Source: Bacillota bacterium
Lineage (GTDB): Bacteria > Bacillota > Clostridia > Oscillospirales > Ruminococcaceae
Assembly: GCA_023431215.1 (NCBI GenBank)
Contig: JAEYXR010000054.1
Span: 1-29,030, forward strand
Direction of reading: 5' to 3'
DNA length: 29,030 nucleotides
The notes beneath the pieces were generated by a model. That model was given only the letters and a program-made list of their open reading frames with translations. It did not search any database and had not been told where the DNA came from. Shown piece by piece: positions 23,824 to 29,030 of the stretch. Every line of letters starts with the position of its first letter. Within the stretch, counting starts at the first letter, position 1. The translations under genes and the position numbers were made by a program.

Positions 23824-23829
23824 TATAAT
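23824..23829 (+). promoter_or_regulatory. Extended -10 promoter candidate for hflX
   Basis: A perfect TATAAT preceded by TGG (extended -10), 25 bases after the MATE stop. No good -35 box is visible. The message would start near 23836, about 40 bases before hflX. Confidence 0.45.
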
Positions 23830-23875
23830 ATAAAGAATAATATACAATTTGTAAAACAAAAAGAGGATTTTGCCC

Positions 23876-25162
23876 ATGAATGATACACAGGAAAAACGTG
23901 AGCTTGCAGTTTTGGCGGCAGTGGATACCGGTGCTTATGACATAGATATTTCGATTGCGGAGCTGAGAGAGCTTGCTGCCGCTGCCGATATTGATACCTT
24001 TGGAGTTATTACCCAAAAGCGCGGAGAGCTGGATACTGCCACTGCACTGGGCAGCGGCAGAGTAGAGGAGCTGGCCCAATTTGTAAAAAACAGCGAGGCG
24101 GACATGGTCATTTTCGACCATGAGCTTTCCCCAGCTCAGATACGCAATTTGGAGGAAATGTGCGACTGCCCGGTAATTGACCGCACCATGCTCATTCTCA
24201 GTATCTTTGCCCGGAGGGCTGTTTCCAGCGAGGGTAAGCTGCAGGTAGAGCTTGCCCAGCTTCGGTACCAGCTGCCCCGTCTGGCAGGGCGTGGCGTTCA
24301 GCTGTCCCGTCAGGGCGGCGGCGGCGGTGGCGGCGGTGGTGCACGCCGCGGCGCAGGCGAAACCAAAATAGAAACAGACCGTCGTCACATCCGCAGGCGT
24401 ATCACCGCACTGGAGGAGGACCTGAAAGAGCTTACTACCCGCAGAGAGCTGCGCCGTCAGCGGCGTAAAAAGGATAACGTTACCACGGTGGCCATTGTGG
24501 GTTATACCAATGTGGGAAAATCCACGTTGCTCAATACCTTGACACAGGCCGGTGTGCTGGCGGAAGACAAGCTGTTTGCCACACTGGACCCAACAGCCCG
24601 TGCCCTTATCCTGCCTGACGGCAGGCGGGTGATGCTCATTGATACCGTAGGTTTGGTACGCAGGCTGCCCCATCATTTGGTAGAAGCCTTTAAGTCTACT
24701 CTTGAAGAAGCCGTGAATGCAGACCTTATTTTAAACGTCTGCGACATTACCAGCCCCGAAATGCAGGAGCAGCTGGAGGTAACCCGGGAGCTTTTAAATA
24801 GTCTGGGTGTAGAGGATACGCCCATGATTACTGTGCTGAACAAGTGTGATTTGGTAGAGGGAAATGTTGACCTGCTGGGGGAACGGGTGGTAAAGACCTC
24901 CGCACGCCAGGGGCTTGGGTTGGAAGACCTGCTGCTTGCTATTCAAAAGGCATTGCCCACCACACATTTGCGGATGCATCTTTTACTGCCCTATAGTCAG
25001 GGCGATTTGGAGACGCGCATTGCCGCCACAGGCAAGGTGTTCAGCCGTGACTACGGCCCGGAAGGGGTAGAGCTGGATGCAAGCGTGGCTGTTTCGGTGG
25101 TGCCCATGGTAAAAGAATTTGTACTGCCGCCAAAGGAACAGGGTCATACACAAGAGGATTGA
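23876..25162 (+). CDS. hflX: Ribosome-associated GTPase HflX
   Basis: A 428-residue GTPase that splits stalled or stressed 70S ribosomes. The N-terminal HflX domain (about 10-145) includes ATALGSGRVEELAQF and VIFDHELSPAQIRNLEE. The conserved GxGE(T)x(I/L)ETDRR block is GAGETKIETDRR (159-170), preceded by a run of nine glycines (147-155). A helical linker leads to the G domain: G1 GYTNVGKST (209-217), G3 DTVGLVRRLP, G4 NKCD and a G5-like TSARQG. The open frame extends to a TTG at 23870, but ATG at 23876 with GAGG 9 bases upstream is preferred. The decayed ttcA-like gene follows after only 10 bp. Confidence 0.95.
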   Translation: MNDTQEKRELAVLAAVDTGAYDIDISIAELRELAAAADIDTFGVITQKRGELDTATALGSGRVEELAQFVKNSEADMVIFDHELSPAQIRNLEEMCDCPVIDRTMLILSIFARRAVSSEGKLQVELAQLRYQLPRLAGRGVQLSRQGGGGGGGGGARRGAGETKIETDRRHIRRRITALEEDLKELTTRRELRRQRRKKDNVTTVAIVGYTNVGKSTLLNTLTQAGVLAEDKLFATLDPTARALILPDGRRVMLIDTVGLVRRLPHHLVEAFKSTLEEAVNADLILNVCDITSPEMQEQLEVTRELLNSLGVEDTPMITVLNKCDLVEGNVDLLGERVVKTSARQGLGLEDLLLAIQKALPTTHLRMHLLLPYSQGDLETRIAATGKVFSRDYGPEGVELDASVAVSVVPMVKEFVLPPKEQGHTQED

Positions 25163-25172
25163 GGGCAATATC

Positions 25173-25875
25173 ATGCAAAAAATACTTGGCTTTATGCACA
25201 AATCCATTACGGATTACCACATGCTTGAGGATGGGAATGCGTACTGGTGGGGGTCTCCGGAGGAAAAGACTCCATGGTGCTGCTAACAGGTCTTGCCCGT
25301 ATGCGCCTATTTTTGGGGATAGATTATACAATCAAGGCTGTGACGCTGAACCCCAGATTTGAAGGAGTAGAGCAGGATTACAGTGCCATTGAGGAATATT
25401 GCCGCCCTGGGCGTTTTGTATAAGGTCAAAAAAACGAAGATTGGGCACATTGTCTTTGACCTGCGCAAAGAGGAAAACCCCTGTAGCCTGTGTGCCCGTA
25501 TGCGCCGGGGCGCCCTGCATGATATTGACAATGATTGGGGCTGCAATAAGATTGCGCTGGGGCATCATGCTGATGATGCAGTAGAAACTTTTATTATGAA
25601 TTTGTTCCACGAGGGCAGAATCGGTTGTTTTTCTCCGGTGGCCTATCTCAGCCGAAAAAATAGGTTATCCGCCCTATGATATATGCCGCCGAAAGGGATG
25701 TGGCAAAGGCTGCAAAAATTGTGCGTTGCCCATTGTAAAAAGCAAATGCCCTGCTGACAAGGCCACCAACCGGCAGACCACAAAGGAATTTTTGCATGAG
25801 CTGGAGCGGCAAAACCACGGCATTAAAAAACGTATGCTGGGAGCGCTTAAGCGCGGGCATGTCAGCGGGTGGTAG
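25173..25875 (+). pseudogene. ttcA: Decayed TtcA-like tRNA thiolation enzyme (PP-loop ATPase)
   Basis: Three reading frames together spell one PP-loop protein. It starts MQKILGFMHKSITDYHMLED (25173), shifts near 25238 into VLVGVSGGKDSMVLLTGLA, shifts near 25401 into ALGVLYKVKKTKIGHIVFDL followed by the CSLCARMRRGALHDID and LGHHADDAVET motifs, shifts near 25660 into IRPMIYAAERDVAKAAK, and shifts at an A run near 25715 into NCALPIVKSKCPAD, ending GHVSGW-stop at 25873-25875. SGGKDS is the ATP pyrophosphatase loop and CxxC fits TtcA, which makes 2-thiocytidine at position 32 of some tRNAs. At least four frameshifts mean no functional protein. The identification as TtcA rather than another PP-loop thiolase is by recollection of the family. 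Confidence 0.85.
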
Positions 25876-26042
25876 CCGTAAACTATGATTGTTTTAAAAA
25901 TTGCCCATATGCCATGGGTAGGTAGATGTTCAATGATTTGGGCAGAGGGAGAGCAGAGAACAAATATTATAATCTCCTGCCGCCTGAAAGAGGTATGAAG
26001 CCATGAACCGTCCCATTTAATTGTTTTGTAACTGATCAGCAT

Positions 26043-26060
26043 CATCACCTGAGGGTGGTG
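26043..26060 (+). terminator. Weak terminator-like hairpin before the MFS gene
   Basis: A 7-bp stem with one G-T pair, CATCACC/GGTGGTG with loop TGAG, followed by AGTTTTGTT. It lies about 170 bases beyond the ttcA-like remnant. The rest of the 281-bp gap (25876-26156) shows no gene. Confidence 0.4.
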
Positions 26061-26156
26061 AGTTTTGTTATGCAATAAAGAAGAATATTTACCAATGCTA
26101 GGCTGTTTGTGTCAGCTGTCAATTGTGTGGTATTACTTCAATGATGAGGCGGTTTT

Positions 26157-27326
26157 ATGATAAAAAAGAATATCTATCTGATGTATGCAATTGCATTTTT
26201 GCATGGCATGGTTTTTTACGGCCCTGTTGCAACGCTTTATCGGCAAGCACAAGGGGTATCTGTTTTTCAAATTACGGTCATGGAAAGTATCTCTCTTGCA
26301 GTATGCCTTCTGCTGGAACTACCCTGGGGTATTGCAGCAGATAAAATAGGCTATCAGCGCACCATAATGATATGCTGTTTTCTATTTTTTATTTCTAAAA
26401 TCATTTTTTGGCGGGCCACGGGTTTTTTAGGATTTTTGTGTGAACGAATCTTACTAAGTGTGGTTGTATCTGGGCTTTCCGGGGTGGATACAAGCATCTT
26501 GTATCTTTCTTGTAAAAAAGAAAACACCCAGCATGTGTTTGGCGTTTACACCAGTTTGGAAACAAGTGGTCTTTTGGCCGCATCTTTGCTCTTTTCGCTG
26601 TTGATTCAGACAAATTACAGGCTGGCTGCTTTGTTGACAGTAGTATCCTATGGAATAGCTGCCCTTTTGTCCATGTTCCTTGTGGAGGTAAGAAGCACCA
26701 AAGAATATAAGAAAAAATATGACCAAAGGGAGTTTTTCAAAATTCTGTGTGATACCGCACAAAATAAAAAGTTGCTGCTGTTTTTAGTGGGTGTTGCGCT
26801 GCTTAACGAAACACATCAAACCATAACGGTTTTTTTAAACCAGCTTCAATTTGTAAAATGCAACATGACAGAGGCAATGATAGGATTTACCTATAGTGCC
26901 GTTACCGTTGCGGGGTTATGTTCCTCCTTATCGTCAAAAATCACAGTTAAATTAGGAGAATTACGGCTTGTTAAGCTATGTTATGGTACAGCGTTTGCTG
27001 CTTGTGCTGCAGTAGCAGCAACGTCTTCTGCAGTTGTTTCTATCATCGGAATCCTTCTGTTAAGAATTGCCTTCAGTTTGTTTCAGCCACTGCAAACCAA
27101 TTTGCAAAACAGGCAGGTGTTGTCTCAAAACAGAGCCACTGTGCTTAGTACATTTTCTGTGGTAATCAACTCCATCGGAGTCTTTACCAACGTTATATTT
27201 GGCGCTCTGGCCAATGTCAATATTTCATTATCCCTTTGGGCGGGTGCATGCCTGTGTGCTGCCGGTTACATAGTCATGGCTTTTGGGGCAAAAACAACAA
27301 ACCATAAATTTTTGCAAAACCAATAA
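26157..27326 (+). CDS. MFS-family transporter
   Basis: A 389-residue membrane protein with about 10-12 hydrophobic segments. A loop in the first half, LPWGIAADKIGYQRT, matches the major facilitator motif between segments 2 and 3 (GxxxDxxGxR). The central loop is basic (RSTKEYKKKYDQREF), dividing two six-helix halves. It is a probable secondary exporter of a small molecule; the substrate is unknown and no regulator gene is adjacent. The ATG has GAGG 8 bases upstream. Base composition is visibly more AT-rich than the gyrase and ser genes, and codons are less GC-ending. With the neighbouring decayed gene, this suggests a less conserved, possibly acquired segment. Confidence 0.85.
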   Translation: MIKKNIYLMYAIAFLHGMVFYGPVATLYRQAQGVSVFQITVMESISLAVCLLLELPWGIAADKIGYQRTIMICCFLFFISKIIFWRATGFLGFLCERILLSVVVSGLSGVDTSILYLSCKKENTQHVFGVYTSLETSGLLAASLLFSLLIQTNYRLAALLTVVSYGIAALLSMFLVEVRSTKEYKKKYDQREFFKILCDTAQNKKLLLFLVGVALLNETHQTITVFLNQLQFVKCNMTEAMIGFTYSAVTVAGLCSSLSSKITVKLGELRLVKLCYGTAFAACAAVAATSSAVVSIIGILLLRIAFSLFQPLQTNLQNRQVLSQNRATVLSTFSVVINSIGVFTNVIFGALANVNISLSLWAGACLCAAGYIVMAFGAKTTNHKFLQNQ

Positions 27327-27390
27327 AAGAGGATACCAAGCTGGGGATGTCTTTAGCACTAAGACTATAGAATATTAGGGTAAACGCATA

Positions 27391-27426
27391 AAAACAAGCG
27401 GTTCTTTTGTTAGAATCGCTTGTTTT
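27391..27426 (+). terminator. Terminator of the MFS transporter gene
   Basis: A 15-bp stem with one G-T pair (27391-27405 with 27412-27426, core AAAACAAGCG/CGCTTGTTTT) ending in TTTT then ATT. It lies 65 bases after the stop. The remaining gap up to the rplM promoter holds no gene. Confidence 0.78.
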
Positions 27427-27533
27427 ATTAGGAATCATTTTAAAAATGGCGAAAGAGTAAACGCGAGTATAAGGGAGAAAATAAGAGAAAAGCGAAGTTT
27501 GTGATTTGTAAATTAAAAAATTGAAAAAAGTGC

Positions 27534-27562
27534 TTGACATCACCCTGTACCTGCACTATAAT
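27534..27562 (+). promoter_or_regulatory. Consensus promoter of rplM-rpsI
   Basis: TTGACA (27534-27539), exactly 17 bases, TATAAT (27557-27562): a perfect sigma-A consensus, as expected for a ribosomal protein operon. The start would be near 27569. Confidence 0.93.
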
Positions 27563-27568
27563 AAGAAT

Positions 27569-27660
27569 CGTGACTTCGTCCCTAAAAGCACTGTTCATGG
27601 GCTTTTAGAGGAAATCGAAACCAAAAAGAACGGATATAAATAAGTTCAGGAGGAAACATT
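27569..27660 (+). promoter_or_regulatory. rplM leader with hairpin (possible L13 leader)
   Basis: A perfect CTAAAAGC/GCTTTTAG stem (27582-27589 with 27601-27608, 11-base loop), with CC/GG pairs and an outer TTCG/CGAA helix possible around it. L13 leaders that let the ribosomal protein control its own operon are known in Firmicutes. Position fits; I could not check the sequence against that family's model. Confidence 0.5.
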
Positions 27661-28089
27661 ATGTCTACTACTATGGCAAATCCCCAGACAGTTGTGCGTA
27701 AGTGGTATATTCTGGATGCTGCCGGCAAACCCATGGGCCGCACCGCTGCTGCCGCTGCCAACCTGCTGCGCGGCAAGCATAAGGTCACCTTCACTCCCCA
27801 TGTGGATTGCGGAGACCATGTTATTATCGTTAACGCTGCTCAGGCAGTACTCACCGGCAACAAGCTGGAGCAGAAGTACTACCGTCACCATTCCGGTTGG
27901 GTAGGCGGCCTCAAAGAGGTTCAGTACAAAACCCTGATGGAAAAAAACCCCGAGAAGGCTATGATGCTGGCTGTTAAGGGAATGCTTCCCGATACCACCA
28001 TCGGCCGCAAGGCTCTGACCCGCTGCCGTGTATTTGTTGGTGCAAACCACAATCACGAGGCTCAGAAGCCTGAAGCTTGGACCCTGTAA
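27661..28089 (+). CDS. rplM: 50S ribosomal protein L13
   Basis: A 142-residue large-subunit protein with the typical body: KWYILDAAGKPMGRTAAAAA near the start, then LLRGKHKVTFTPHVDCGDHV, the VINAAQAVLTGNKLEQKYYR region, HSGWVGGLKE, and the end with KGMLPDTTIGRKALTRCRVF. Length matches the family. It has AGGAGGA 7 bases upstream of the ATG, and rpsI follows after 18 bp, the universal L13-S9 pair. Confidence 0.98.
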   Translation: MSTTMANPQTVVRKWYILDAAGKPMGRTAAAAANLLRGKHKVTFTPHVDCGDHVIIVNAAQAVLTGNKLEQKYYRHHSGWVGGLKEVQYKTLMEKNPEKAMMLAVKGMLPDTTIGRKALTRCRVFVGANHNHEAQKPEAWTL

Positions 28090-28107
28090 TCGGAAGGAGG
28101 AAGCAAC

Positions 28108-28506
28108 ATGTACGAAAGCAAACCTTATTACTACGGCACCGGCCGCAGAAAGCATTCTGTTGCCCGCGTTCGCCTTTATGCCGGTACCGGCAAAATCACC
28201 ATCAATGGTCGTGATATCGATGATTACTTTGGTCTTGAGACCCTGAAGCTCATCGTTCGTCAGCCCATGGCTCTCACCAACACCCTGGGTCGTTTTGACA
28301 TTGTCTGCACCGCTGCTGGCGGCGGCGTTTCCGGCCAGGCCGGCGCCATCCGTCACGGTATCGCCCGTGCTCTTCTGCAGCATGGCGACGAGATGAGACC
28401 TATCCTCAAAAAGGCCGGTCTGCTGACTCGTGACCCCAGAATGAAGGAGCGCAAGAAGTACGGTCTGAAAGCCGCACGTCGCGCACCCCAGTTCTCCAAG
28501 AGATAA
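28108..28506 (+). CDS. rpsI: 30S ribosomal protein S9
   Basis: A 132-residue small-subunit protein. It opens with YYYGTGRRKHSVARVRLYAG and ends with the invariant LKAARRAPQFSKR tail that reaches the ribosomal P site. GGRGGVSGQAGAIRHGIARAL in relatives is seen here as GGGVSGQAGAIRHGIARALL. GGAAGGAGG precedes the ATG. Second gene of the rplM-rpsI operon. Confidence 0.98.
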   Translation: MYESKPYYYGTGRRKHSVARVRLYAGTGKITINGRDIDDYFGLETLKLIVRQPMALTNTLGRFDIVCTAAGGGVSGQAGAIRHGIARALLQHGDEMRPILKKAGLLTRDPRMKERKKYGLKAARRAPQFSKR

Positions 28507-28524
28507 TTACGGTTGTCTTATTCA

Positions 28525-28557
28525 AGAGCACCCACTTTGGTGGGTGCTCTTTTTTTG
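28525..28557 (+). terminator. Terminator of rplM-rpsI
   Basis: A perfect 11-bp stem AGAGCACCCAC/GTGGGTGCTCT (28525-28535 with 28540-28550) with a 4-base loop, followed by seven T. It starts 18 bases after the rpsI stop. Confidence 0.95.
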
Positions 28558-29030
28558 TGCAAAAACAGAGCATCTAAAATGTGAGTATTTTATAAAAACC
28601 ATCTTGCCTGTTTGTTGATATCAAGGCAGCAAAAAGTCACAATATAAAAGGAGTATTTTTTATTTGGTATCTTTCTCTTTTGTGACATATTATTTCTGTA
28701 CTTACACAAGCGCAGTGCTGTATTTTTACTGAGTTGATGCTTTGTTTTTACTTGGTCAATAGTTATTTGAGGCATTAAAAACAGGGTGTAAAGAGAGTGG
28801 ATTTCTTTAAAATGACGGAATATTGTCTAAATGAAAGAGAATAGTGTGGTAATTTTGGCTAAAACCTAATAATTTGTTTTAAAATGAAGGGGATCATGCA
28901 GATAAAGGAGAAAAAGCACTTTTTATTTTTATAATTTTTCAGGTTAAGTTATAAAGATTGACATAGAAAATTTTGGTGTTTTGTATAAAGAGACAATAAA
29001 AAACCCAAAATATGGATAAAATTACCGTAA
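28558..29030. other. AT-rich stretch without a recognisable gene
   Basis: This 473-bp end of the window is strongly AT-rich. No ORF has a good ribosome binding site or familiar protein sequence; a 61-codon minus-strand frame (28590-28775) looks random. A TTGACA and a TATAAA near 28958-28990 are about 20 bases apart, too far for a normal promoter, but could belong to a gene beyond the window. Confidence 0.5.

Noticed and set aside
28590..28775. A 61-codon minus-strand frame after rpsI.
   Set aside because: No ribosome binding site, AT-driven composition, and no recognisable protein.
28958..28990. TTGACA and TATAAA near the right edge as a promoter.
   Set aside because: The boxes are about 20 bases apart, too far for a standard sigma-A promoter, and no gene is visible downstream in the window.

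Overview
The window is the replication-origin region of a low/mid-GC Gram-positive chromosome. The core gene order (yidC, yidD, rnpA, rpmH, then the origin and dnaA, dnaN, an S4-domain gene, recF, remB, gyrB, gyrA) is the classic Firmicutes origin arrangement. The styles of GyrB, GyrA, phosphomutase and RemB suggest a gut-type clostridium, probably Oscillospirales/Ruminococcaceae. That placement is inference from the sequence alone.

Layout. Everything left of about 7.2 kb lies on the minus strand and everything right of about 7.5 kb on the plus strand, so all genes are co-directional with replication leaving the origin. Left arm, reading away from the origin: rpmH, rnpA, yidD, yidC, jag (ribosomal protein, RNase P protein, membrane insertion, RNA-binding regulator), then a phosphogluco/phosphomannomutase, a D-Ala-D-Ala carboxypeptidase (dacF type) and the first 40 codons of glucose-6-phosphate isomerase. 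The origin looks bipartite: DnaA-box-like sites and an AT-rich stretch upstream of dnaA (about 7331-7563), and a denser box cluster, a DnaA-trio and an AT-rich unwinding stretch between dnaA and dnaN (9292-9811). Right arm: dnaN-yaaA-recF-remB (tightly packed), gyrB, a hairpin-packed 330-bp spacer, gyrA, an orphan oligopeptide-binding lipoprotein, serC-serA (serine biosynthesis) behind a long structured leader, a MATE exporter, hflX, a decayed ttcA-like gene with at least four frameshifts, an AT-rich MFS transporter, and rplM-rpsI behind a perfect consensus promoter.

Most genes are housekeeping and well supported. The points deserving a second look are mostly non-coding. The dnaA leader has a 23-bp inverted repeat followed by an intrinsic-terminator-like hairpin before the dnaA start. 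The origin uses a recurring TTTTCCACC motif rather than the textbook TTATCCACA box. The serC leader has a 5'-terminal stem and a short upstream ORF overlapping a hairpin. The gyrB-gyrA spacer holds about seven successive hairpins. Protein oddities are a Jag protein with charged repeats and an RGG-like tail, and gyrase residues at quinolone-associated positions that differ from E. coli. I saw no CRISPR array, insertion sequence, prophage, tRNA or rRNA gene, and no obvious new defence system.
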